A stretch of 64,000 nt of DNA from Oopsacas minuta. Lineage: Eukaryota > Porifera > Hexactinellida > Lyssacinosida > Leucopsacidae. Positions 24,923 through 37,200 of the stretch are shown here, piece by piece. Under the pieces are notes generated by a model. The model ran no database searches. It was not told the DNA's origin and worked only from the letters and a program-made list of their open reading frames with translations. Both the position numbers and the translations under genes were made by a program. Numbering within the stretch: the stretch's first letter is position 1; the number at the start of each line of letters is the position of its first letter. The stretch is taken from contig JAKMXF010000066.1 of NCBI GenBank assembly GCA_024704765.1, positions 1,299,883 through 1,363,882 of the forward strand, read 5' to 3'.

Positions 24923-26735
24923 CTTCACACCAACAAGGCATCAATACATTATTTTTCATTTTTCACTAGTGAATATTTTCTATATTTATGGGTACAACTT
25001 TTTCGTACTTATTACAATACTTGTGATCATTTAAAAATTCACTTATTTTTTAGGGTATTTGGCGATGTGTTGAGATGGTTCCTCAGATTGTCAGGTTTCA
25101 ACTGGGTAAACTTTCGTACGTTTAGGACAGTCATTATAGCCGCCAACTTTACTATCTATTGTAAGATTAGATTATACTTGTAGATAAATAGCTGTGAATT
25201 CTCACCGCTATGAAAAGTAAAGCATCAATTAAAGATTTTCAAAACCAATGTCAGGCACAGAGCGATTTCTACACAAAATGTATGTTCATTGATTTCTTTG
25301 AGAAATGCACTTGATTTAATTCCAATGAGCATTGCCTTATATTGAATATCCTAGAGTTGTCATGATAAATAATGATATTGAAGTCCGCTCACTATAAGCA
25401 ACTATAGAGTCAAAGTTAGTTAGAAACATGTTTCAGCTCCACAACCCATCTGACTTGGCTGCCGCATGAATAGTATCATTATTGCCATTTTTGTCATCAT
25501 TCACTCTTTATACAATGTACTAGTAATTCTGAGTGATAGGACAAAAAGATAACTTGGGATGTTTTCATATCAAATTTCACTTCAGCCCTTTTAATATTTT
25601 TCGTGAATCAACCACATTTGCCTGATAGATAATGATAGTGTGCCCTGCGCTCGCATCCACATAGGATCCATCGATGTGGAGCTTAAACAAGTTTCAAATT
25701 ACACAATGGCCTAATTATAAGTGCAATATACTACACATCTTAGTAGTACAGAAGACACCTCTGTTATCCGAACAGCAGAAAGTATAGTTACTTTGTAAAA
25801 ATTGTTCAAATTTCATCTCTGAAGCAGCTTCTTACTACTAAAATACAATTGGTTTTCGTATGATACGGTAATATTAGGCCCACATTAGTGTGAATATGCA
25901 GTCAAATATTCCTAATCCACATTTTCATATTTCCTCAAGGTGGGAATCCGAATGTCATGTATCAAAACAATCAAATACACTATTTCAGTTATCCGAACAC
26001 ACCAAAATTGAAGCACTGTAATAGGAATATTTAATGTGGTAATGCAATGCAGCAAAGCTTCCTACGACCCTGCAGATGTACTAATAATACATTATAAATG
26101 CTTTGAATAGTGGTTTCTATAAAGCTAGGTTTAGAGTTTCTCTCCCACACTGTTACTTCAGATAGAATTATATTCTATTGGTTGACAATAATTTATAACT
26201 TATTCGAACTACGTAACATCATTGTAAGTAATGCAGAAATTGGATAACTTACATTTTGCTGGAGAGAGAGTTATACTTGTTTTCAAAGTCAGTTATGTAG
26301 CCAGGATGTATAGTTCCTAGCCTCTAGGCCACTGATATATTAATGTTGTGGTAAAATGCTGTATTAATGATAATTGCTAGTAGAGTTCAGGCTAGCTTGA
26401 TATGTTCATTTATATGGTTATCTTAACCAGTTTGAGCAAAAGAGACAAAAATATAAATTGAACACGAAACAATTACTACGTACAAACACTTTTCACATCA
26501 AAGATAGTCACATACCTACGTGATGGCAAATGTGCAACCATCAAGATATGAAGCAAACCTGTCAATCTCTGGATTTTACAAAAAATGGGGGCAAAATTTG
26601 AGAATCAATGGGAATGTAAACAAATTTATTTGCCTTTTCCTAATCAATATAATATTTATAAATGTAAAACGTGTGTTAGTTAGAACTATTTAATCAAAGT
26701 ACATATACGTAATTCAAATCTTAATTAATAAATAT
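24923..26735. other. Intergenic region between the two WH1 genes
   Basis: 1.8 kb of AT-rich DNA containing the 3' ends of both convergent genes. gttatccgaac motifs at 25759-25769 and 25987-25997, with 'cagtgc'-like edges near 26020, may be remnants of a Tigger-type MITE. No gene is seen. Confidence 0.45.
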
Positions 26736-27527
26736 TTAATATGCATGGCATGGATACATGGAGTTTATCATTGAAGATTTTACTTGTTTAAGAGTTTGGT
26801 AATGTTCTTCCTCTCCCATAGAGCTAACAGAACTATTCCTTGAGCTTCCCAAAGAGTTGCAACGATTATTAAATGTAGGAGAAGGAGGCATTGATAATGA
26901 TGTAGAGTTTTCAATTCTTTGATAGGAGTTATTTTGTTTGATAATCCTTTTAAAGTATTTGTTGAAGTGGGAAATTCCGTATTTTATCGAAAAATCTTTG
27001 GTGTTTTGTTTATTCAAATGTGGAGCAGTATTTGCTTTATTTGTCTTGGGTTTCATGAAATATCTATGCTTTTTGTGGTTGGTTGTATTAAGGATAGTGA
27101 CGTATTCCAAGCTAGCTATCTTGATATAACTCGTTATTTCAACCATTTTTGCACTAAAGTATTGAGCTTCGAAATCGCATATAAAATTAATTCCCATTAA
27201 TTGATCCACATTTAACAGATGGAACTTTCTAGATACCCACATGTAGTCAGCATAGTTCGTCAATTCACACTCCCATATAATTCTATCAGCATCTATCAAC
27301 ACGAGAATGAATGTATTCAGTTGGAAGTCATGCGTTAAACAGAGAGCTCCTGTACCTACTATCTGCCAATCCTGTTCTGATTTCGAAGTGACGTATATCT
27401 GTGCGTATGTTGTGCAAATAGATATTCTATTTTCTCCCAGTATATCCTTGATTTTTTTATTTTCTGTCTTTAATAAGACATGACTTGGGTCATTCTTCAC
27501 CATAGAATTATTCATATTCTTTCTCAT
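26736..27527 (-). CDS. WH1 (EVH1)-domain-only protein, copy B
   Basis: Single-exon 263-residue paralogue of copy A in the opposite orientation. Residues about 13-125 are the WH1 domain and match copy A almost exactly. A 224-nt stretch (27230-27453) is identical base for base to 24292-24515. Past the WH1 domain the two diverge sharply. This tail is longer, Asn/Lys-rich then Ser-rich (SLSMPPSPTF, SSRNSSVSSM), and ends EEEHYQTLKQV...YPCHAY. The shared terminal YQTL and PCHA motifs suggest a functional tail. No VCA or membrane segment is seen. Start: ATG at 27525-27527; other in-frame ATGs follow within 10 codons. Confidence 0.72.
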   Translation of the reverse strand: MRKNMNNSMVKNDPSHVLLKTENKKIKDILGENRISICTTYAQIYVTSKSEQDWQIVGTGALCLTHDFQLNTFILVLIDADRIIWECELTNYADYMWVSRKFHLLNVDQLMGINFICDFEAQYFSAKMVEITSYIKIASLEYVTILNTTNHKKHRYFMKPKTNKANTAPHLNKQNTKDFSIKYGISHFNKYFKRIIKQNNSYQRIENSTSLSMPPSPTFNNRCNSLGSSRNSSVSSMGEEEHYQTLKQVKSSMINSMYPCHAY

Positions 27528-28444
27528 GGTATATATTAATAATTTCCTAGACAGATCTCTTATTTATACTTGTATTATTAACTACATAGAATTACCTCAA
27601 TTGAGATAGAATTTCCCTGAAACCTTTCAATTTATTGAACTCTATTCTCTACCCACAGATGATTTAACCCTGAGTATACAGGTTAGTTTGCAAAAATTTT
27701 ATGGTAATTTTTTTATTATTTAGAATAATCCTATTTTAATATTATGATGTATAGATGTTATTTTCAGTTGACGTAATACTTTGTATTTCTAAAATTATCA
27801 CATAAAAAGCATCAAGATTATAATCATAAATATAATTGGTAATATATCTGTGTAGCTCTATCCCAGATTTCATAGACGTAGGTATTTTCATGCTAACGTT
27901 AGTATTACAAAATTATATTGTGGCTATATATTTCATATTAATATGAGGCTATGTAATATTACTGTATTCGGATTATCCCTTAACTCATGTTAATATTTGT
28001 GTATAATTCTGCATGTGCTTTGTATTACAGAATTATATCGTGACATAACGTGATTATAATAATATCAGTTGTAAGGCAATTGTTCTGTCAGGTAAACAAG
28101 GCTTGTTTATTCTATAAGTTTCATGTTACAATTTATTGAATTATCCCTTAATAATGATATTGTCAGGGTTTATTTACCTAAAAGGATTAATCTATTTATC
28201 AAGTCATATGTATTCAATGTTAGACTTACGTATTTAATACAAAGTTTCATTAATTTTACCTCATAACACTAATATTTCCTGGGGAAAAAGGTATCACTGT
28301 CATTCATAACGAAATTAATTAACACACGAACTTATGATTATGTATACTTTTATCTGCTAGTTTTCTTCCCTTTTGCACAATATTCAGAATAGTATTTGGG
28401 GGTGAAAACACTATTTAGACTACTGGTATACATTATCAGACATG

Positions 28445-28494
28445 TGAATTGTGGAGTATGACCGTTATTATTAATGGTCATACTCCACAATTCA
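28445..28494. repeat. Perfect 19-bp-stem hairpin
   Basis: Arms tgaattgtggagtatgacc (28445-28463) and ggtcatactccacaattca (28476-28494) pair without mismatch around a 12-nt AT-rich loop. No flanking target duplication was noticed. It could be a foldback remnant or a transcribed hairpin; the sequence alone does not decide. Confidence 0.7.
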
Positions 28495-29265
28495 TTTCCA
28501 AGAGAACAAACCAAAATATCCAAATATTTTAGAGTATACGTATGTAGATTCTTGAACTCTGTTTCTGAAGGTATCAACTAATCCCACACTTGCTGGATTT
28601 TATGAATTTATTGAGTGTCATTAATTTTTGTCTTTATTGCAGGCTGTTGTAAGGCATATCAGCTGTTGATTTTTGGAATTCGAATTTTTCAAATACGCAA
28701 ACGAAAATTTTAGTAAGTTCTTCTTAAAACTGCTTCAGATTATTAAGTATACGGATGTGGTTAGTGTTCTAATAAATCTTAATTAATTCTTATTTATTAA
28801 TTACTACAATTGAATAATTTGATACTTGTAGTTAATTGTTAAATGTGTTTGAATAAGTTGGCGTTCGAATTTTCGCGAAAAGTTGAGACTTTTCACAAAA
28901 TTATTAAATTTGTAACAAGGGAAACTTATGTCCTCTTTCATTATTTACAAAACAATTTCAAAAATGTCAAGGAATTTTACATATGCTGCGTCATCAACAC
29001 CTTGTAATTTTCAAAAAATAAACAATTAAAGAAATATGTCCTAATATATTGGTGGATAATCTAGTAAGTTATACAAGAATGAATATTTAGTACTCTATAT
29101 GTCATTACATCATATTTATTTACATAACTTTATGCATACAAATTCTTGATCTTATTACATTATGCACATCAAAGTACAATATAATATGTAACCTGTGATT
29201 ATTGGATTTAGTGAATAATAATCAAGACCCTAAATTGAATATTTATTACAGAAGAACGAGGTATG

Positions 29266-29268
<3 letters not shown>

Positions 29269-29295
<27 letters not shown>
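29269..29295. repeat. (ATT)n microsatellite
   Basis: About nine consecutive ATT units. Confidence 0.85.
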
Positions 29296-29296
<1 letters not shown>

Positions 29297-29349
29297 ACTA
29301 AAGAGTATATGTAGAAGATTTAATAGTAGTAGGCAATAACAAAATATCT

Positions 29350-29990
29350 TTCGCTTTTTCTCTTAAAGTGCGGAATTTGGCAGTGGGTCAATGGGGAGAG
29401 ATTCTCATTTAATCTGAGGGCATGCATAAATGCGCTTTGGAATGGTGTTGCATTTCTGTAGGAATCTTGAAATTAATGCCAAACGTCAACAAAGTTTGTA
29501 AGGTTACTGCCATGTGTTTTGAGATAGTATGTTTTATGAAAATGTTTGGAGGACTAAATGGGTGAAGACTAGAGGTCCTGGCTGTTGGATTGTGTGAGGG
29601 ATAGTCGTGGATAAAGGTCGATATGGTGTTTTGATTTTTCCAGTGGGGTGTCTAGATACTCGCAAATGTGACAAGAATGGTTTCTATAGGTTGTGGCTGC
29701 TAGTTTTATGGTTCCTCCTTGATCAAGCAGCGTGACCCGGTGGCATCGTAAATATTTGGAATGTCGAACGTGGCTAAGGATGGGAGTGGTTTTAGCGTTA
29801 CTGTTGGCTATGTCCATATATAGAGTTCTCTAGGACTACTTCATGTGTGCAATTTTAATGAGATACGGATTTTTTGTTCTGAAGTTGAATTATCGAGGAG
29901 AACTTCTGGGATTGGCTTATCAGCTGGTTCCAGGTAGGCTGCTAGGGAAGTGTCCACTAAGGGCTCCTTAAGATTGTTATGGATTGCTTA
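29350..29990 (-). pseudogene. Possible decayed coding sequence, family unknown
   Basis: The base composition is richer in G on the + strand than in the flanks. On the minus strand, peptides such as YLEPADKPIPEVLLDNST and DIPNIYDATGSRCLIKE appear in differing frames separated by stops. This looks like an old gene or retroelement fragment. I do not recognise the family, and it could be chance. Confidence 0.25.
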
Positions 29991-30606
29991 CCAAATTTGT
30001 TGACACAAAAGAGGCTAATTCTGTGTGTTGTCAAATATACAAATACATTGCCAAGGTAGACAAACATACTTTTTGTTTTTCAACCCTTCTCTAGACTCTC
30101 TGGAGCGAGGTAGAAAACTCAACCGATAATAAATATATATTTGTTAATTCGATGGCTAGCATTGATCCGTTCCTAGAAAATTGTATGAATAGGTGAACCA
30201 CGATTAACTTGTGACCCAATTAACGTTGTTATGTTGAGAGTTCTGTAATATTATACCTGTACTCACCTGCGTAGCTACACTGTGGTGTGAATTCTCTAAG
30301 TTATCTACGTACGTAACTTATCTATTGTGGCCATCTAGAAAATCATACAATGTACAAGTAGGAAGGAATTATCGCATATTTTCTCTGAAATAGACAGCTA
30401 GTATATTTGAATAGTATTACTTTTAAATAGAAAGTATTGTGCAGCTGAGCATTAGCTTGACTGGTTCCTCCGGCTTTGCATGTACGTATAATTATCAAAA
30501 TATATATTTAAACCTGATTTTTTGGGTTATTGAACTTATGAATATACATTCCTTATAGATTAAAGTTCAATCTCAAAGCATATTTTCTTCTTTGAGATCC
30601 TTCAAT

Positions 30607-30634
30607 ATGGCAACTAATAATGTCAAAGATCTTG
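30607..30634 (+). other. Candidate first coding exon of the giant ankyrin gene
   Basis: ATG followed by nine codons (MATNNVKDL plus one base), then a good donor gtatgt at 30635. The acceptor ttttag ending at 31275 restores the frame into the long ORF, giving MATNNVKDLATKMLGRQ. Both splice sites and the phase agree. If it is not used, translation starts at the ATG at 31285. Confidence 0.45.
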
Positions 30635-31284
30635 GTATGTTGAATTATAATGTGATAATTCCTGATTGATACATCTAAAGTTATATACATATAAGTAGAA
30701 CTCAGTAAATTCAAACTTACTCGTCTTAAGATGTACTTTCGGTTAGTACGTACTAATCTTTGTTCCAGAGGGGGTCTTAAATGTGTTCTAGTATAAGTAA
30801 TGGGATAATTAAATAGTTCAAACTATACGTGTGAATTCATAGTTAATAATTGTGTTCCCCGCAAAGTTGGAACAGATGCATTGTGTGGTTTAAACTGGTT
30901 ATCTTTCCTACCTATTTCGACAATGATAACTATCGAATTACTCCCAAATGGCATGTCTGATACTAATACAAGGTTAAGTTATTCACCTCAACCCAATACT
31001 GAAGCAAATGCAGAAATACAACAGTAAACTCATTTTCATTAACTAGTCGATAATAATCTTTCTAACCATTCCAATACCGTTTGAAATTGACCAAGCAACA
31101 ACGAGAGGGAAGTCAAGCATTGAAACAACTCACTAATAGTATGTCTGACATTAATCTAAGGGAAAATATCTCAATAGAAATATTCTAACTTGGGTGCATC
31201 AGTGGAATATTTCTACTTGGTGCAAATTCCTACTTTCCGCTCAACAATAGTATATAATACTAACTATTACTTTTAGCAACAAAA

Positions 31285-34200
31285 ATGCTTGGACGACAGC
31301 CAACTCATGTGGATGTTTCTGACTCAATCCTACAGAAAGGTGAGATTAGAATACTCCAGGATAAACTTTTGGGAATGTTAAAATATTATTTGATAATAGT
31401 ATATGGGTCAAACTTTATTTATATATCAGATCTCCAAAGTCCAGTTGCATTAAAGAAATATCTACCAAAAAATGTGTTGAAAACCTTTGATCCACATTAT
31501 TCCGATATAAAAATTAAAGAGCTTTTTGATTCACCTAATACTCACGTTTTTCAGGCTGCACTAAGAACTCCATGGTTGAAAAATTATCCTCCATTCAATA
31601 ATTCATCAATGGCAGAAATACTTATCTATGCCATGTTAAACTCGCCTACTAACCTTCCCATAATAGAATGCCTCATGCATTCCCACTCAGAGAGCCTTGA
31701 TTGGAGTTATTTAGATAGCAATAATAACTCAATTTTCCATATCGCTCTATTACAAAATTCTCTTAGTAATGAAAAAATTCTAGAATTGCTTCAACTGAAA
31801 GACAATAAGCTAGAAACACACATCAATCATGTCAATATACAAAACGAAACACTGCTTTCCATTTCACTCAAAGGAAATTATTCTGAAACACGTCAAATAA
31901 TTACTGAAGCATTATTGAATGCTGGTGCATGCATTTTTATTCAAAAGGAAGATTTTTACGTTTTACCAAACTTCGATGTAAGTGTAGGTCATTTGAATCA
32001 ACATGTAGCTATTTTAGTTAACACACCAATAGGGAACAGTAGCATTTTAACACTCCTTGACAAGCCTAACGAAATACGATACTTCAAAAATGACTTTGTG
32101 ACATTCAAAAGGTACGATCTCCATAAAAACGAGAACTTTGATTTCCTAAAACTTATCTTAGAGTTTCCTTGCCCTACTCTATTGCAGGTTGTATTATATA
32201 ACATTATAGTCAGCATTAACCAAAACTTAGAATGCGGCAGCAGTTTGTTACATTTAGCTGCTGAATTTGGTCATCCCTTAATGCTACTCACAGTACTTTC
32301 CAGAGAATATATAGACATTTGCCTAACAGAACACAGAACTAATAACAATGCATTTCACAAAGCTATGCTTGGAAAAAACGGTAATAATCTTGAAATGTTG
32401 CTTAAACACAAGGATACGAAAATCACCACTTGTCTGAACGCTAAAAACAGTGATAATTTGACTCCATTAGAGCTAGCTATTAGTATTGAATTCTATGCTG
32501 GAATATCTCTTATCTTAGAAAATAATGTTACCCTACGTACAGAAGCATGGTTACAAAATGTGTCAAATGCGATTAAAGATAAAAGGATCGAAATTTTGAA
32601 AATATTCCTGAATTTTTTTGCCTATCATACCTCAGCTAACAAACCACTTCATGAGTTATTTAATTCACATAATCACTCCATCCTTCACATAGCTGTATTA
32701 CATTATCACGAAGAATGCTTCGTGCTTGTTATGCAAAAATATCTGGAAAATAATCTTTTGAAACAAGAATTTACTCAATTACGCTTCAGTCTTGAATGTC
32801 AACAGTTTGCTGCCACAGAGAAATTTTTGAGAGCAGGTGCTTGTAATTTAATCCAAGGTTACTCGTGTTATTTCCATATTGTAAGATGTTGTCACGATGA
32901 AGTTATTTTGGATCGATTATTTAATATTCTTCATCCGTTTCCAACTTACAATCAAGATGAGCAAATGTTCGATCATGAGCACAATACACTGTTTCATTAC
33001 AGTATCAAATGTAAGAATGGCGTAGCAGTTAAATTATTAGGGACAAATACTCCATTTTCACAACTTTCTGAACGTGAGACTACTGGAAATTCGGTCCTAC
33101 ATACTATCGCGTGTATCAACAGTTTGGGAGTGACACAAAAATTTGTATCCGTCTTGCAAGAACACAGGTTAACCCATGGTTACTTGGAGTTTATTAATTT
33201 ACAAGACACTAGTAATATGTATTCTGCATTGATGATAGCAGCTCTTGAAAATAATCTATCAATTTTTAATGTATTAATAAAAGAGAATGCGTCTCTTGAT
33301 TTAGTTGACAGGAATAATAACACTGTACTTCATATTATCGTGGAGAGAGGAAATCTTGAATTTTTCAAGATTGTTATGAACACCATTGACAATTCAAATA
33401 TTATACCTCTACGATATCTATACAATACACTAAACCATAATGACGTTTCACCAATCGAAAAGGCTGTGTTAAATGCGGAGATAGAAATTCTTGAATCATT
33501 TCGGAAAAATCATAGTCTTGACAATAAGAATAGCGTGACAGGACTATCTCTTCTGCACCTTGCTGTTCTTATTAAGGATCTCGAATTTAAGACACGTGAA
33601 GAGCTAATTGACGTTTTGTTAACAGAGAAATCTCTCCTTGAAATCAAAGATAGTAAAGGTAGAACTCCAACAAATCTCTCTATTTCTGAAAGATATGTAG
33701 ATTCTTTGAAAATTTTGTTAACATTTGATCCTGATTTATCCGCCATCGATAACGAAAGCTTTACAATACTGCATAAAGCAGTCAAGCATTATGAAAAGGA
33801 CATTTTTACTATCCTAATATCACATATAACCAGTAGCCACAGTAGGAATATTTTACAGTCCAAAGATTGTGATGCTTTCCACTTTGCCATAAAATGTCTT
33901 AAATATGAACCTATCGAGCAATTATTGGAACAACAACCCTCTCTCATGAGTACTGAAATCGAAGGCAATACAGTTATCCATACAGCTTGTGAATTTCCCA
34001 ATGCAATTAATATTCTTATACTATTGCTAAAATACGTTCAACTGCAGGGACTGACCAGTTTATTAACAAAACTCAATAATAATCAATTGACTCCACTTCT
34101 ATTTGCAATTTATCACAAAAACAAGGATGCGTGCCAGGAATTGATCAAACAAAAAGCTAATTTATCCTACTCAATCACAAATGGTACACAAGTATTTCAT

Positions 34201-37200
34201 GATATTGTCAACGACTCTAAGTTACTATTTTGTGAATATAAGAACGAATTGTATATCGGATACTCATTTAGTCAGAAAAATATCCATCGGATACTTTCTC
34301 CATTGAATGACCTAACTAATGCAGTTATTCACACGAATTCTACAATAAAAATTGTAAAAAATGTAAATACGAAATTGATTGAGGCAACCATCATACAACC
34401 ATCTTCCCAGCTTCTTCAGATTCTCCTTTCTCAAGTAAGTGCGACTTTGAAAAATGAAAATTTAAAAACCACAATATATATCCCAGCAGTGAGAATAGGA
34501 TCTATTCGTGTCATTAACTATCTTATCCAAGAGAAAATCACTGTTCAGGATTACTTCAACATCGACAACGGCAGTTTATTGTATGAATCAATCAAACATA
34601 GAAATGAAGAAGTTTTTATACAATTATGTGAACATGTAGTGAATCAAAGAAGTGCCAGCTTTCAGAAGGTTGGAGGAATACTTCTCCAAATTCAGTCCAC
34701 TCATCCACTGCTTTTATGTATAGACTTAAACAAACCGAAAATTTTCAATTATCTTTTGGATGAAAAGTTCCAATTTTCACTCACTTTCTTACAACATCAG
34801 GACAATACCATAATACATTTGATCCTAAACAGTAACAATAGAAATGTATTTCTGAGGTTATTCATTGAACGAATTCAAAGTAACAAATTGATACTGTCTC
34901 TTAACAATACTCCTCTAGTCGATTGTTATACAAAAAATTCAAAAATTACTCCTTTACATCTCTGTGCACAATACTTTCCAGAATGCTTAAGCATGATATT
35001 AGAGCTGAATCCTGATCCAACCATAGCTGATAGTTCAGGTAATACAGCATTGCATTTAGCTGTAAATGCTGACAGTCTTAACAGTACGAAACTAATTCTC
35101 GATCAGTATAAGAATACAAGTGGATTAAGCGAGATGGTCAATGCCACGAATTTGATGGGACTCACGCCTCTCCACAACGCTGTAGATAAGGCCTCTGAAG
35201 ATATCGTGAGGTTGCTACTTGATAACAATGCAAACATCTACGCTATTGACGAAGATAAACGAACTGTATTCCACCATAGCGTTTTCATTAAAGATAGGAA
35301 TAAATCAGTTTCGATAATGAAAATACTCTTGGAATATAATTCATTGAATCAACAACAAAGTACTGGTCTTGTGCGGGGAGTAGACTCAGAGAGATGTACT
35401 GCACTTCATTTAGCGATAAAATGCCAAAATTTGAAGGTAATTGAATATTTATTGGAACAACCAATAGACATCTCTATTACAAACTGTGATGAAAACACAA
35501 TACTACACTTAGCAGTGATGGTAAAATATACAGATTTAGTTGTGAAGTCAATATTGAGGGCTGTTTTTGAGGGATCATTGAAGAATATTCATAATATATC
35601 CTCTACTGACTTTATTAACATGCGAAATTCGCAGGGAAAATCAGCCTTAAGTTTGTCTATGGAATGTGCAGATCTAAATAAAATAGAAAGTATACTAGCT
35701 TATGAGCCTCGACTTGATTCTACAGATATGGATGGGAACTCTCCATTGCATATTGTAGTGCAATTTAACAGTATTAAATGCTTGAATACACTATTGAAAA
35801 AAATAAAATCGCGAAACTCGCAAAGCATTATGAGATTCTTGAACGCCGTTAATAATAAAGGTCTTTCCCCACTTCACCATGCCATAGCATGCAATAATTA
35901 TGAATCAGCAGAAATTCTTTGTAATGAAGGTGCTCAGCTATCTCTTACATCACCAAATGGGACCACAACATTATGCCACGGTATAGATGGTCTCAAATTG
36001 AGATTTATGTGTATACAACCTGGCTATTTTAAGGAATATCAGTACTATATCTGTTATACTAGAGATACTAGAAATAGTATTGTTATTGCTTCTCTGTTAC
36101 CTGAATTGAGTACAAAAGTATTCCAGGATTCAGCTAAGCTTAAATTAGTTACGAAATTGCCAGAGCATGCAATACAGTTCATAATCAAATGTAGTTGTAC
36201 TGAACCTTTGGAGGCTTTAATAGCGAGCAAATTCCTTGACTTTTCGAAGGACAAAACCTGGGATCTATATTGGAAGGTTGCTGATAATTCGAGCATGCTT
36301 GTGACAAACTATCTCTTTCAAAATTATCCAGATAAGATGAAATGCTCTAAGAGTCTCAAAATGCTCGAAAAAGCCGTAATAATTAATGACAACACGAAAA
36401 TAATCGAGAACACCTTGAATAAGTTTCCACTACTTGATAAACTTGATGAACAAGAAATTCATTCAATACTCAAGACCGTCCTAGAACTCAGCATTTCTAA
36501 TGACTCAACAACAAATCTAAAGACTTTGTTAGCTCGAAGGGCAAAACTTAACTATTTATATGGAGATGAAAAGGATCAAACTATCTTACATATTATAGTT
36601 GAGAAAGACAAAAATATTGAATTCTTCACCTGTATCCTTGAGGAAATTTTTACAAGAGAAGAAGGTGAATTCCGTCAAAGCACATTTATAGATGGCAAAT
36701 CAATGATTGACCACCAAAATAACAAAGGTAAAACTGCACTTCATCTCTGTATAGAAAAGAAAAGACACGATTTGTTACGAATAATTCTCAAACATTGCCA
36801 AAAAATAATGTTGAAAGACTTGAATGATAATACAATTGTCCATCTAGCTGCAAGTACAGGAAATTTGTTGATAGCTAAGGAAATATTCCAGAAAATATCG
36901 ACAGATGAATATCCATATTATTTCGACTCCGAGAATATCCACGGTTGTACACCACTTCATTTGGCTACAAGTGTAGGTAGCAAAGATATTTGTAAAAACT
37001 TATTAGAGAAAGGAGCATCTCTATTCTCAATTGATAAAGATGATCGAACAATGTTTCATCATGCAATGCTTGTTGAAAATAAAGAGAATCGACTGGAAAC
37101 ACTAACCTTCCTTTTAGAAGAATTTCCTAACAAGAAAGATGATCGATCGAAGAACTTGTTAAGAAAACAAGATAGAGATGGATGTACTGCTCTACATAAT

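Larger units (their letters stand above)
27528..30606. other. Intergenic region with hairpin, microsatellite and decayed sequence
   Basis: 3.1 kb without a supported gene. It contains the perfect hairpin at 28445-28494, an ATT microsatellite at about 29269-29295, and a GC-richer stretch (29350-29990). On the minus strand that stretch reads as fragmented protein-like sequence broken by stops. The rest is AT-rich with no recognisable feature. Confidence 0.5.
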
